Below are positions 10,998 through 20,454 of a stretch of 64,000 nt of DNA, piece by piece. The notes under the pieces are model-generated. The model was not told where the DNA came from. It saw only the letters and a program-made list of their open reading frames with translations, and did no database searches. Every line of letters starts with the position of its first letter. Positions within the stretch are counted from its first letter, which is position 1. Origin of the DNA: Mesoflavibacter sp. (GTDB taxonomy: Bacteria > Pseudomonadota > Alphaproteobacteria > UBA8366 > Aestuariispiraceae); the NCBI GenBank assembly GCA_017792345.1, contig CP051228.1, positions 2,247,501 through 2,311,500 of the forward strand, written 5' to 3'. A program made the translations under genes and the position numbers.

Positions 10998-11553
10998 GGC
11001 CGCGCTGCTGGCCGCCTTGCTGAGTTGGTCCGGCGCCGCGGTCGCGGATGATTGGGGATTGGACGAACTGGGACAGGCCCTGGCCGATGCCCCGGACGGA
11101 CGCATCGCCTTCCGCGAGGAACGCAGCATCGCCTTTCTGGCCGCTCCCATAATCGTAACGGGCTATGTCGCCCGGCAGGACGGCCGGATCGAGAAACATG
11201 TCGTCGCGCCGAAACGCGAGAGCGTGATCCTGGACGGTTCGCATATGGAGGTGGAATCCGAGGAGGGCTGGCAGAGCTATGATATCGACGATCATCCGGC
11301 GCTGCGCGGCCTCGCCACCGCCTTGCAGGCGGGACTGACCGGTCGGTTCGAACCGGCTGAGGATCTGTTCGACATCGATGTGACCGGGGACCGCGCCGCC
11401 TGGGCGGTGACATTGTCGCCGAAGCCTGGCCCGGTCGCGGAGGCAATCAAGGCAATTGCGCTGACCGGCACGGCTGCGCGCATCGATACGATCGAAATTC
11501 GCGAGGCCGATGGGGATCGCAGCCTGATGACGCTGCGGCACGGGTCGGAATGA
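10981..11553 (+). CDS. LolA-like outer-membrane lipid carrier
   Basis: 190 residues from ATG 10981, chosen because it starts directly before a clean signal peptide (AALLAALLSWSGAAVADD). An in-frame upstream start at 10924 would bury this signal. The mature part resembles LolA-family beta-sheet carriers found in APE clusters and probably moves the lipidated pigment across the periplasm. The start overlaps the acyltransferase end and the stop overlaps the MMPL start (ATGA). Confidence 0.8.
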   Translation: MISGIRAALLAALLSWSGAAVADDWGLDELGQALADAPDGRIAFREERSIAFLAAPIIVTGYVARQDGRIEKHVVAPKRESVILDGSHMEVESEEGWQSYDIDDHPALRGLATALQAGLTGRFEPAEDLFDIDVTGDRAAWAVTLSPKPGPVAEAIKAIALTGTAARIDTIEIREADGDRSLMTLRHGSE

Positions 11554-13859
11554 AGTCCCTGGCCGCCGCCTGGACCGCGACGCTGGCCGCAATGACCCTT
11601 TTGGCCGTTCTGGTCGCCGGGCGGGCGGAGATTGTGACCGACCTGTCCTTTTTCCTCCCCGAGGGCCGGGATGTTGAAAGCCGGGCCCTGGCCGCCGGGT
11701 ACGATCGGCCCGGCACCCTGTTGATGGTCCGGTTGAGCGGCGGCGCAGATGACCGGGATACGGCGCGAATCAGCGACCGGGTGACGGCGGATCTGCGCGC
11801 GGAATCGGCCGTGGCGCTGGTCCGCAATGGGCGCCCGCATATTGAGGCCGCTCTACAAAACTTTATCCTGGATAATCGATACCTGCTGGGCCCGTCGATC
11901 GAGCCCGACCATTTTTCCGCGCCAGCCCTTGAGAGCGCTATCGCCGGAGAACTGGCCGGGCTGGCCGGGACCAGCGGCTGGGCGATGCGGGATTTGTTTC
12001 CCAGGGACCCCGTCGGCCGCTATCGCGCGGTGATCGCGTCCCGCGCCCATTCGGACGGCCCGGAAAGGCGTCATGGCGTTTGGATGGACGATGGTGGCCG
12101 GGCGCTGCTGTTGATCTACCTGACCGCGGCGTCGGGGGACGTGGCCGCACAGGCGGAGGCAATGGCGGATTTCAATCGGGTGATCGAAGCGGCGCGCGCC
12201 GACTGGCCCGATATCGCCGCAGAGCTCAGCGGTCCCGGCATCTTCGCCCTGCGGGCCAGTGAGAAGATCCGGGGCGATATGACCCGGCTGACCGCGATTG
12301 CCGTCGGTGCGGTGGCGCTTCTTTTACTCGCGCTTTATCGCAGTATCGCGCTGCTGCTGCTGGCGGGCGTGCCGGTGACGCTGGGGCTGATGACCGGCAT
12401 GCTGGCAACGCAGGGGATTTTCGGGTCTGTCCATGGTGTCGCGATTACCTTCGGGGCGGTGCTGGCCGGGGTCGCGGTGGACTATCCCATCCATCTGTTC
12501 GGTCACCGTCGGATGGGGGAGAGGGCAGCGGAGGCGGCAAGACGGATCGCCCGGCCCATGGCAGTCGGCGCTGCAACAACCTTTGTCGGTCTGCTGGCCC
12601 TGACGCAATCCAGCTTTCCGGGCTTGGCACAGATCGGGGTGATGTCTGCCACCGGGGTCGCAACGGCTCTGATCGTCAGCCGCTGGTGGTTGCCTCGGCT
12701 GATGTCCGGCGCGGGACCGGTCGGTGCCGGGCGTGGCGCATCGGCATTCTGGGCGGTACTGCAGAATTCGCCGCGCGGTCGACGCGCCGTTGCGGCGCTG
12801 GGGCTCCTGATCTTCGTGGCATTGGCACTATCGGCGGCGTTACGGCCGGGCCCTGTCTGGGAGACCGATTTGACGCGGATCAGCCTTGCCGATACGGACG
12901 AGAAAATCCTCGATCAAGAGCTTCGAAAGGCGCTGCGCCTGCCGGATGTGCGCCGCGCCCTGATCGTCGAAGGCGCGGATGCGCAGGATGTGCTGACCAA
13001 ATGGCCCGAGGTGCTGGATCGCCTCGACGCGGCGGTCTCCGCGGGGCGCTTGGGAGGATACCCACCCCTGACCGGCCTGCTGCCGGCGCGCGCGGAACAG
13101 GAAATGCGGCAGGATGCGATGCCCGACGCTGCGGTGCTGCAAGAGGCACTGGACCGGGCCGTGGTCTCCTTGCCGCTCGACGTGGCGGTTCTGGCACCCT
13201 ACGTGGCGGATGTCCGGCGGCAGAAACAGGCGGAACCGATCTTGCCGGAAGACCTGGCTGCCGGCCCATTGGGAATTCTATATCCCGCGCCCTGGCTGAC
13301 GGATGACGGTGCGGCGGCGATGATCCCCCTGGTGCCGCCGATCGACCTGACGTCTGAAGATTTACCCTCCGGGGATGGGGCCGCGCGTTTGGTCGATCTG
13401 GCGCAGATCGCCCAGGAGATTGTCGGCGGCTATCGGCGTGAAGCCCTTACTCTCCTGCTGATCGGGCTCGCATTGGGCGGCGCGGTTCTGGCATGGGGCG
13501 CACGCCGCCGCTTTTGGCGGGTGGCGCTGCCGCCGGTCGCGGCGGTGGCATTGACGGCGGCCATCTTGCTGACCGCAGGGGTTGCCCTGAACCTGTTCCA
13601 TTTGCTGGCCCTGCTATTGGTCGCCAGCATCGGGGTTGACTACGCATTGTTCTTTCCCGATTACTCAAAGTCGGATCAGGACGGAACCCTTGGATTCCGG
13701 TCGGTCACCGCCTGTTGCGCGACCACGACGGTCGTGTTCGCGGTCCTCGCAACCTCTTCCATTCCGGTTTTGGGCGCGATTGGAACGACCGTCGCCATCG
13801 GCGCCGTGCTGAGCTTTGTTCTCACCCTCTGTCTTGCAGGCGGAGCCCGATCGCAATGA
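11550..13859 (+). CDS. MMPL/RND-family exporter
   Basis: 769 residues. Two repeated halves each have a large periplasmic loop followed by a bundle of membrane helices (first bundle about residues 245-390, second about 625-765), the MMPL layout. Conserved membrane stretches include GVAVDYPIHLFGHRR and SIGVDYALFFPDY, which are equivalent positions in the two halves and carry the intramembrane Asp typical of proton-driven RND pumps. In aryl polyene loci this protein is proposed to export the lipid-linked product. It is coupled by overlapping codons to both neighbours. Confidence 0.92.
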   Translation: MKSLAAAWTATLAAMTLLAVLVAGRAEIVTDLSFFLPEGRDVESRALAAGYDRPGTLLMVRLSGGADDRDTARISDRVTADLRAESAVALVRNGRPHIEAALQNFILDNRYLLGPSIEPDHFSAPALESAIAGELAGLAGTSGWAMRDLFPRDPVGRYRAVIASRAHSDGPERRHGVWMDDGGRALLLIYLTAASGDVAAQAEAMADFNRVIEAARADWPDIAAELSGPGIFALRASEKIRGDMTRLTAIAVGAVALLLLALYRSIALLLLAGVPVTLGLMTGMLATQGIFGSVHGVAITFGAVLAGVAVDYPIHLFGHRRMGERAAEAARRIARPMAVGAATTFVGLLALTQSSFPGLAQIGVMSATGVATALIVSRWWLPRLMSGAGPVGAGRGASAFWAVLQNSPRGRRAVAALGLLIFVALALSAALRPGPVWETDLTRISLADTDEKILDQELRKALRLPDVRRALIVEGADAQDVLTKWPEVLDRLDAAVSAGRLGGYPPLTGLLPARAEQEMRQDAMPDAAVLQEALDRAVVSLPLDVAVLAPYVADVRRQKQAEPILPEDLAAGPLGILYPAPWLTDDGAAAMIPLVPPIDLTSEDLPSGDGAARLVDLAQIAQEIVGGYRREALTLLLIGLALGGAVLAWGARRRFWRVALPPVAAVALTAAILLTAGVALNLFHLLALLLVASIGVDYALFFPDYSKSDQDGTLGFRSVTACCATTTVVFAVLATSSIPVLGAIGTTVAIGAVLSFVLTLCLAGGARSQ

Positions 13860-15052
13860 CCTTCCTTCCCCCTATCACCGCCTATACCTGTGTGTGCGCG
13901 GTGGGACGCGGGCGCGACGCGCTGCGTGCTGCGCTGACCGGAATGGTGGGGGGATTGACGCGTTTCGACGATCCGGTCGGGGTGCTGGATACCTTTGTCG
14001 GACGTGTCGACGGGTTGGATGCGGTCGAACTGCCGGCGAACTTGACGGACTATGATTGCCGCAACAATCGACTGGCGGAACTGACCCTGCGGCAGGACGG
14101 GTTCGAGGACCGGGTCCGGGCGGTGCGCGACCGCTATGGCGCGGCACGGATCGGTGTCGTCCTGGGGACCAGTACATCGGGTATTGCCAGCGGCGAGGAC
14201 GCTTTTCTGGCCTGGTCCGGCGAAGGCCCCTTGCAGTCCGATTTTGTCTTCGAACACTCGCAGGACCTCTATTCCCTGTCGGACTTCGTGCGCCGCCGGT
14301 TGGCGCTGGGGGGACCGTCCTACACGATTTCGGCGGCCTGCGCGTCCAGTACGAAAACCTTCATCGACGGCGCACAATTGATCGCGGCGGGCCTGTGCGA
14401 CGCCGTTGTCGTCGGCGGGGTCGATACACTGTGCGAGACCTCGCTGCGCGGGTTCAATGCGCTGCAGCTGCTGTCGCCGGTGCCCTGTCGGCCCAATGAC
14501 GCGGACCGCCAAGGGATTAGCATCGGCGAAGCCGGCGGCTTCGCGTTGCTGGAACGCGACGAAGGCGGCTCGGGCACCGCGTTGCGCATGATTGGGTATG
14601 GCGAGAGTTCGGACGCGCATCACATGTCCTCGCCCCATCCGGAAGGGTTGGGCGCCCGGTTGGCGATGACCGAGGCATTGGAGATGTCGGGGTTGCGCGG
14701 CGGACAGATAGACTATGTCAACATGCACGGGACCGGCAGCCATCTGAACGACCGGGTCGAGGACCGCGCCATCGCCGACGTGCTCGGCCCGGCGGTCAAA
14801 TGCAGTTCCACCAAAGGCTGGATGGGTCATACATTGGGCGCGGCCGGCGCGGTGGAGGCTGCCATCGTTCTGACCGCGCTGGAGGCCCAGATCGCGCCGG
14901 GCAACCTCAATCTGAAGCGACCCGATCCCGAAGCGCGCTGCCGACCTCTCATGGAGACCGTTCCGGCCGAGCTGCGACACGCGATGACCAACAATTTCGG
15001 CTTTGGCGGCAACAATTGCTGTCTGGTGTTCAGCCGGGACGATGCACGATGA
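13856..15052 (+). CDS. beta-ketoacyl-ACP synthase (ketosynthase)
   Basis: 398 residues from ATG 13856, which overlaps the MMPL stop. The condensing-enzyme triad is complete: Cys162 in AACASS, His in NMHGTG and His in GWMGHTLGAAG. The C-terminal NNFGFGGNN is typical of the KAS II group. It should elongate carrier-bound chains with malonyl units. It pairs with the next gene, which lacks the active Cys, in the manner of KS/chain-length-factor heterodimers. Confidence 0.93.
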   Translation: MTFLPPITAYTCVCAVGRGRDALRAALTGMVGGLTRFDDPVGVLDTFVGRVDGLDAVELPANLTDYDCRNNRLAELTLRQDGFEDRVRAVRDRYGAARIGVVLGTSTSGIASGEDAFLAWSGEGPLQSDFVFEHSQDLYSLSDFVRRRLALGGPSYTISAACASSTKTFIDGAQLIAAGLCDAVVVGGVDTLCETSLRGFNALQLLSPVPCRPNDADRQGISIGEAGGFALLERDEGGSGTALRMIGYGESSDAHHMSSPHPEGLGARLAMTEALEMSGLRGGQIDYVNMHGTGSHLNDRVEDRAIADVLGPAVKCSSTKGWMGHTLGAAGAVEAAIVLTALEAQIAPGNLNLKRPDPEARCRPLMETVPAELRHAMTNNFGFGGNNCCLVFSRDDAR

Positions 15053-15831
15053 GGCTGCGGGTCGCGGGCATATCGGTCATCGGTTCGGGCATGGTCGATT
15101 GGGGACAGGCGCAACGGATTTTGCGCGGGGCGGAGAGCTGGGATGCGGACGCCTTGACGGTCCCGACCCCCACGATCCTGTCGGCCAATGAAAGGCGCCG
15201 CGTCAGCAAGCTGGTTCGATTGGCGCTCGGCGCGGCGGAGGCGGCTTGCGATTCCGCCGGTTTGGCGCGAGGCGCGATGGATTGCGTCTTCACCAGTGCG
15301 CTGGGCGACGGCGCGGTCACACAAGCGGTGATGTCGGCACTGCGCCAGCCTGGCCGGGCGGTCTCGCCGACCCATTTTCACAACTCCGTCCACAATGCGA
15401 TGGCGGGGTACTGGAGCATTGGGTCGCAGAATCACCAGGCATCGACCAGTCTGGCTGGTGGTCAGGGCAGTTTCGGGGCGGCGCTTCTGAAGGCTGCGCT
15501 GTCTCTCTCCCAATCGGGTCGTCCGGTGTTGCTGGTCGCCGCCGATCATCCGTTCCAGCCGCCCTTGAGCGGGACACGTCCGACGGACGGCGCTTTTGCG
15601 GTGGGGGCGGTCCTGACACCGGATGTAGAGGGCGCGGCCGGTCCCCTTCTGGATATCGAAGGGGGCGTTAACGGTCCCGCGAGCGAGACCGACACCAAAG
15701 CTTTGCATGGCTTGTGGCAAACATGTCCGGCGGCGCGCGCGATACCGCTTCTGGAGGCGCTGCTGAACCCGAAAACGGTGGTTCTGGAGGCGGGCACCGG
15801 CTACTTCCTGTCGGCCACGGTGTCGCCATGA
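15049..15831 (+). CDS. chain-length-factor-like ketosynthase partner
   Basis: 260 residues from ATG 15049, overlapping the ketosynthase stop. It matches the short Ketoacyl-synt_2 type (HFHNSVHNAMAGYW, ASTSLAGGQGSF, ADHPF). The position equivalent to the active Cys reads ASTSLA, so it is probably non-catalytic and acts as the chain-length partner of the ketosynthase. Length and features agree with the ApeC-like component of aryl polyene synthases. Confidence 0.88.
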   Translation: MRLRVAGISVIGSGMVDWGQAQRILRGAESWDADALTVPTPTILSANERRRVSKLVRLALGAAEAACDSAGLARGAMDCVFTSALGDGAVTQAVMSALRQPGRAVSPTHFHNSVHNAMAGYWSIGSQNHQASTSLAGGQGSFGAALLKAALSLSQSGRPVLLVAADHPFQPPLSGTRPTDGAFAVGAVLTPDVEGAAGPLLDIEGGVNGPASETDTKALHGLWQTCPAARAIPLLEALLNPKTVVLEAGTGYFLSATVSP

Positions 15832-16265
15832 CCAGCGCCCACAGTATTACCGAGATGGTGCCGCATGCCGGTGCCATGGTTTTGTTGGACGAGATCGTCG
15901 CATGGGATGCGAAAGAGATCCTGTGCCGCACGTCCAGCCATTTGCGCCTGGACAATCCCCTGCGCCGGGACGGCGTGCTGTCGGCGACAGCGTCCTGCGA
16001 GTATGCAGCCCAGGCGGCGGCGGTTCATGGTGCGTTGAATGAGGGCGGGGTGTCGCGCGGATTCCTCGCGGCGCTGAAGGATTTCCAGCTTTTCGTCGAC
16101 GACCTGGCGCAAGTCCACACGCCGATCCTGGTTTCGGCGACGCGGCTGATGGCCGACCCGGCCGCGCTGATCTATGGCTTCCGGCTGTACGGGGATTCGT
16201 CCGACGGGGCGGAGATCGCCGCGGGCCGATTGACGGTCAAACTGTTGGAGCCAGAGGTGCCATGA
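15828..16265 (+). CDS. 3-hydroxyacyl-ACP dehydratase (ApeP-like hot-dog)
   Basis: 145 residues from ATG 15828, overlapping the previous stop. The start [14 protein letters not shown] carries the catalytic His of FabZ-like hot-dog folds, and a Glu lies in [11 protein letters not shown] on the central helix. Together with the dehydratase domain fused to the ligase it gives the locus two dehydratases, as in E. coli APE synthesis where ApeI and ApeP both occur. Confidence 0.87.
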   Translation: MTSAHSITEMVPHAGAMVLLDEIVAWDAKEILCRTSSHLRLDNPLRRDGVLSATASCEYAAQAAAVHGALNEGGVSRGFLAALKDFQLFVDDLAQVHTPILVSATRLMADPAALIYGFRLYGDSSDGAEIAAGRLTVKLLEPEVP

Positions 16266-16278
16266 AAGGGGATACGGC

Positions 16279-17007
16279 ATGACGACAGCGAAGCGGGCGC
16301 TGGTCACGGGGGGCGCCGGCGCGATCGGATCGGCCATTTGCCGACGTCTGGCCACCGATGGTTATCATATCACGATTCACTACCGCAGCAGCCGGGAGCC
16401 GGCGGAGGCTTTGCGGCGGGAAATCGAAGCGGATGGGGGGACGGCGGGCACACTGGCCTTCGATGTGACGGACCAGAAAGCGGCGCAGGCGGCGCTGGAC
16501 GGCGCGCTGCGGGACGGTTCCTATCAGATCCTGGTCAGCAATGCCGGCGTCACCGCCGACGCACCCTTCCCGGGCATGTCTGAGGATGATTGGCATGCCC
16601 CGATCGACGTCTCCCTGAACGGGTTCTTCCATGTCGCGCGGCCCCTGATCATGCCGATGATGCGCACCCGCTGGGGCCGCATCGTGGCGGTGACGTCGCT
16701 GTCGGGCATAATGGGGAACCGTGGGCAGGCGTCCTATGCGGCTGCGAAGGCGGGGCTGCATGGTGCGGTGAAGACCTTGGCGCTGGAAGTGGCGACACGG
16801 GGCCTGACCGTGAACGCGGTCGCGCCGGGCGTCATCGACACGCCGGATGTCCGGGCGGCTTTTCCACCGGACCGGATCAAGGCCCTGGTGCCCATGCAGC
16901 GTGCCGGCCGGCCCGAGGAAGTCGCCGAAGTTGTCGGCTTTCTCTGCTCCCCCGGCGCGTCCTATGTCACCGGCCAGATCGTATCGGTCAATGGCGGCGT
17001 ACTCTGA
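16279..17007 (+). CDS. 3-ketoacyl-ACP reductase, FabG/ApeQ-like
   Basis: 242-residue classical short-chain dehydrogenase. The NADP-binding TGGAGAIG motif is at residues 10-17, SNAGVT follows, catalytic Ser lies in VTSLSG, and YAAAK holds Tyr and Lys. The C-terminal [13 protein letters not shown] is typical of FabG. It reduces the beta-keto group during chain elongation. It begins 13 bp after the dehydratase stop. Confidence 0.93.
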   Translation: MTTAKRALVTGGAGAIGSAICRRLATDGYHITIHYRSSREPAEALRREIEADGGTAGTLAFDVTDQKAAQAALDGALRDGSYQILVSNAGVTADAPFPGMSEDDWHAPIDVSLNGFFHVARPLIMPMMRTRWGRIVAVTSLSGIMGNRGQASYAAAKAGLHGAVKTLALEVATRGLTVNAVAPGVIDTPDVRAAFPPDRIKALVPMQRAGRPEEVAEVVGFLCSPGASYVTGQIVSVNGGVL

Positions 17008-17112
17008 TACCGGGAAATCCACGGATTTCCTCTGTTCCCAGGCGACTCCATTCTTGAAGTGATCGGACGCTTGAGGCACTGTCTCCTCAGGGGATTTGGG
17101 GAGAGACGTTCT

Positions 17113-17874
17113 ATGCAAAATGCCGAGTTCTCGGACGCCGCGCGGGAGCGCGGGTCGCTCGCCGTTATCATTCCGGCCTATAACGAAGAGCGGACCATTC
17201 GCGCGATCGCCGACGGCGCGTTGAAGGCGACGCCGCATGTCATCGTCATCGATGACGGATCCACCGACGATACGATGACCCAATTGGCCGGCCTTCCGGT
17301 CCGGGTGGTGCGTCTATCGCAGAATATGGGCAAGGCCGCGGCCCTGCGGCGCGGTTTCAAGGAGGCGCTGGCGCTGGGCGTCGACGGGGTGGTGACCCTG
17401 GACGGCGACGGGCAGCACCGGCCGGAGGATATCGGCTCTCTGGTATCGGTCGGCGCGACGGCCGGCGACAGGGTCGTCATCGGCAGTCGGCTGCATGACG
17501 GTGCGAAGTTTCCGCGCGCCCGCCTGGTCGCGAACCGTATTGCGAATTTCTGGATCTCCTGGGCCGCGGGACACCGGATTTCGGATTCGCAAAGCGGCTT
17601 CCGCTATTATCCCAGCAGCCTGCTGCGCGCGCTCGACCTGTCGTCGCTCAGCCATGGCGGCTTCGTTTTCGAAAGCGAGATCCTGATCCGGGCGGCCCAG
17701 CGCGGCTATCTCAGCACATCGGTGCATATCCCGGCGCTCTATGACGCCGTTGCCTTCCGGGCCAGTCACTTCCGGCCGGGCCGCGACATCACGCGCATCG
17801 TGCTGATGGTGGCCTGGTCTCTGATCCGGCGCGGGATGTATCCGATGGGCCTCTATCGGTCGCTTTTCGCGTAA
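17113..17874 (+). CDS. family 2 glycosyltransferase
   Basis: 253 residues from ATG 17113, preceded by GGGGAGAG; an upstream in-frame start at 17059 looks spurious. GT-A features are IIPAYNEE, DDGSTDDT and DGDGQHRP. A basic, hydrophobic C-terminal segment (VLMVAWSLIRRG) may bind the membrane. It resembles the dolichol-phosphate-mannose-synthase-like transferases found in APE clusters, where they may help make the lipid or sugar head group. It is probably the last gene of the locus. No clear terminator follows. Confidence 0.85.
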   Translation: MQNAEFSDAARERGSLAVIIPAYNEERTIRAIADGALKATPHVIVIDDGSTDDTMTQLAGLPVRVVRLSQNMGKAAALRRGFKEALALGVDGVVTLDGDGQHRPEDIGSLVSVGATAGDRVVIGSRLHDGAKFPRARLVANRIANFWISWAAGHRISDSQSGFRYYPSSLLRALDLSSLSHGGFVFESEILIRAAQRGYLSTSVHIPALYDAVAFRASHFRPGRDITRIVLMVAWSLIRRGMYPMGLYRSLFA

Positions 17875-17968
17875 ATATCTCCCTGGGCGGTATGCCAATA
17901 CCGGCTTGTCCCGGTGGATCAAATCAAACACTCTAGCCGCAGCCCAAGTTTGTAAAAGGAGAAGGTAC

Positions 17969-18355
17969 ATGTACCGCAACGTGGCACGGATTTTCTTTGT
18001 TCTACTGATCGCCGGTGGACTGGCCGCGTGCCGCACCGCCCCGGTCTACAATGTCGAGAATGCCCTGTTCAGCAAGGAAGCGCCGAGCGTTCAAACCGCC
18101 GGCGACATGATCAAGGCAGCGGGCGCCAGCCTGGGTTGGCAGATGGCGGACGATGGTCCCGGCCATATCGTCGGCCGCTTGCCGATCCGCACGCATCTGG
18201 CCGTCATCGACATCACCTTCGACACGACGCGCTACAGCATCATGTACAAGGACAGCAACAATCTGAAGTATGACGGATCCCAGATTCATTCGAACTACAA
18301 TGGCTGGATCCAGAATCTTCAGAATGCGATCACGGCGCGCAGCTCGGTCTACTGA
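17969..18355 (+). CDS. hypothetical lipoprotein
   Basis: 128 residues from ATG 17969, with AAGGAGAAGG just upstream; this decides the start over one at 17906. Signal with lipobox AGGLAAC, then a small domain with DITFDTTRYSIMYKDS and a C-terminal YNGWIQNLQNAI segment. I recognise the general shape as a conserved small proteobacterial lipoprotein but cannot name a function. A strong terminator follows 25 bp downstream, so it is probably expressed alone. Confidence 0.8.
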   Translation: MYRNVARIFFVLLIAGGLAACRTAPVYNVENALFSKEAPSVQTAGDMIKAAGASLGWQMADDGPGHIVGRLPIRTHLAVIDITFDTTRYSIMYKDSNNLKYDGSQIHSNYNGWIQNLQNAITARSSVY

Positions 18356-18380
18356 TCCGGTCTTTTGCGCCAAAGATTTC

Positions 18381-18412
18381 GGGGGCGGCCATTGGCCGCC
18401 CCCGTTTCTTTT
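18381..18412 (+). terminator. Rho-independent terminator
   Basis: A 10-bp perfect stem GGGGGCGGCC / GGCCGCCCCC with ATT loop is followed by GTTTCTTTT. It may serve both the lipoprotein gene and the convergent hydrolase gene. Confidence 0.85.
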
Positions 18413-18428
18413 GCGCTTTCGAGTTTCG

Positions 18429-19412
18429 TCAGCAACCGGCCTTGCAGGCCCCGTCGCCGTCGAATTCCATGGTCCTGCCGCTGAGCGGCAGATAGGTCGG
18501 CACCGTGACCGCCTTCATGAAGGCGTCGGTCTTCGTTCCGGCGATCGGCTTGCCGCCTTCGGTCGCGACCTCATTGGCATGTGACGGGATGACTGCCGCG
18601 GGGCGGATCAGATCGTTGATCACATAGGCCGCTTCGGTCGGGCCGGTGGTGAAGGTGTCCCCGATATTGATGACCGCCAGTTCGGCGCCATATTGGTCGC
18701 CGACGACCACTTTCTGTTCGGCGGTGACGCCGGTGTCGCCGGACAGATAGACGACCAGCCCGTTGCTGAAGGTCAGCACATAGCCGGTCGGCGGGCCCGC
18801 ATAGGCCGTCAGGCCGGCATGTTCCAGCATATGGCCCAGATCGCCGCCGATCATGTCGCCGGAAATGCCGTTGGAATGCACTGCCGGGACGGTCGTGATC
18901 GTGACCCCGCCCACCTTGCGGGACGCGCCGAAGCGGACCAGTTGGGATTTTTTCGGATCGCCGCCCAGGGCCTTCAGCTTGCCGGCGAAGAATTTCGGCA
19001 TCTCGCTGCCCGTCACGATCGCCGCTTCCTTGGCCAGGGCGATGTTGACGGAATTCGTGTTGGGCAGGTCCACGACCGACACGTCGGGGCTATCGCAGGT
19101 CCCGGCGTTGACGGCGGAGATGTGACGGTCGCCGACATGATCGCCATGCATATGGCTGACCAGGACAGCATCGACATTGCCCAGGCGCGGATCGTCGGCA
19201 CCCGCCACAGTCCGTCCGGCGTCATAGAGAATGCGCGTCCCGTCCGGATCGACCAACAGCATGGCGCGGTCGAACTTGCAGAATTCGCCGTCATGGCTTC
19301 CCAGCGGCGTTACGGCGACATTCTGCGCCTGGGCCATGCCCGCGGATAGTGCCATCGACACACCAAGGGCCGCACCGGCCAAAACAGGTCCAAATCGGTT
19401 CCCAATCGTCAT
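18429..19412 (-). CDS. exported metallo-beta-lactamase-fold hydrolase
   Basis: 327 residues from ATG 19412, which has GGGAGG 8 nt upstream; the in-frame extension to 19589 is not supported. Signal peptide to about residue 30 (SAGMAQAQ). The metal-binding motif HMHGDHVGD is clear, with later VHSNG and LSGDTG metal ligands, as in the UlaG-like group of metal-dependent hydrolases. The substrate is unknown. Its upstream region is shared with the divergent dioxygenase gene. Confidence 0.88.
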   Translation of the reverse strand: MTIGNRFGPVLAGAALGVSMALSAGMAQAQNVAVTPLGSHDGEFCKFDRAMLLVDPDGTRILYDAGRTVAGADDPRLGNVDAVLVSHMHGDHVGDRHISAVNAGTCDSPDVSVVDLPNTNSVNIALAKEAAIVTGSEMPKFFAGKLKALGGDPKKSQLVRFGASRKVGGVTITTVPAVHSNGISGDMIGGDLGHMLEHAGLTAYAGPPTGYVLTFSNGLVVYLSGDTGVTAEQKVVVGDQYGAELAVINIGDTFTTGPTEAAYVINDLIRPAAVIPSHANEVATEGGKPIAGTKTDAFMKAVTVPTYLPLSGRTMEFDGDGACKAGC

Positions 19413-19578
19413 ATCGCTACCTCCCAAGCGTTGTGGAGCACCATTGACTGCCATCGAAATGGCGCGGTAACCGCGTTCGGCAAGGGGAACGGGCCGATCC
19501 ATGCCGCAAACGGGATATCCTGCCGCGAAAACCGGGCCGATGATCGACGGTCGGTTTGGCAACTGGAACGGTGCGGCG

Positions 19579-20442
19579 ATGGAAACCATCCCCCTTCATG
19601 AGGATTTCGGTGTCGAGGTACGGGGCGTCGACTTGCGGGAGGGGGCGCTGGACGATCTCTATCCCATGATCCGGCGATTGTTCGACCGTCATTCCCTGCT
19701 GCTGTTCCGGGATCAGACCTTCACCGACACGGCGCATATGGCGCTGGCCCGGTTGTTCGGCCCGGTCGAGGACCGGCAGGACAGGCCGGAGCCGAAAATC
19801 AGCCCCGTCACCAATCTGATGGACGACGGCGAGGTCGTCTCCGGCGCGCGGGATCACCGGCTGTTGAACCTGCAGGCCAATTTCCTGTGGCATACCGACA
19901 GCACCTTCCTGCCGGCGCCGGCACTGGCCAACATCCTTGTCGCCCGGGTTCTGCCAAGCCAGGGCGGCAATACCGAATTCGTTTCCACCCGCGCCGGATA
20001 TCAGCGCCTGTCTGAGGAAGACAGGGGGCGCCTGCGCGGCACGTATTTCCGGCATCGCTATGCGCATTCGCGGGCCAAGATCGACCCGGAACTGGCAAAG
20101 GGCGCATTGTTCACGAAATGGCAGGACCAGACCTGGCGCGCGGTCTGGACCAACCCGGAAACAGGGGCGGAATCACTCTACATTGCCTCGCATGCCTTCG
20201 AGGTTGTCGGCATGGAGGCGTCGGCCGGCCTGGCCTGGATCGACGCCTTGCTGGAGGCGATGACGCCGGCCCGGGCGGTCTATTCCCATGCCTGGCGGCC
20301 CGGCGATGTCCTGATCTGGGACGAGCGCGCGACCCTGCACCGGGGCACGCCCTGGCGCTATGAGGAACCCCGGAAGCTGGACAGCCTGTGCGTTACCGCG
20401 CGCGATGTCGACGGCTTGGACAAGGTCCGGCCCGCCGCCTAG
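19579..20442 (+). CDS. TauD/TfdA-type 2-oxoglutarate-dependent dioxygenase
   Basis: About 287 residues from ATG 19579; earlier in-frame starts at 19501 and 19540 are possible, and no strong ribosome site decides. The iron-binding facial triad is visible: His and Asp in WHTDSTF and a late His in TLHRGTPW, followed by the Arg that binds 2-oxoglutarate. N-terminal GVEVRGVDL is typical of the family. The substrate cannot be read from sequence. Convergent with the dehydrogenase gene, 12 bp apart. Confidence 0.9.
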   Translation: METIPLHEDFGVEVRGVDLREGALDDLYPMIRRLFDRHSLLLFRDQTFTDTAHMALARLFGPVEDRQDRPEPKISPVTNLMDDGEVVSGARDHRLLNLQANFLWHTDSTFLPAPALANILVARVLPSQGGNTEFVSTRAGYQRLSEEDRGRLRGTYFRHRYAHSRAKIDPELAKGALFTKWQDQTWRAVWTNPETGAESLYIASHAFEVVGMEASAGLAWIDALLEAMTPARAVYSHAWRPGDVLIWDERATLHRGTPWRYEEPRKLDSLCVTARDVDGLDKVRPAA

Positions 20443-20454
20443 ATCGCATACGGC

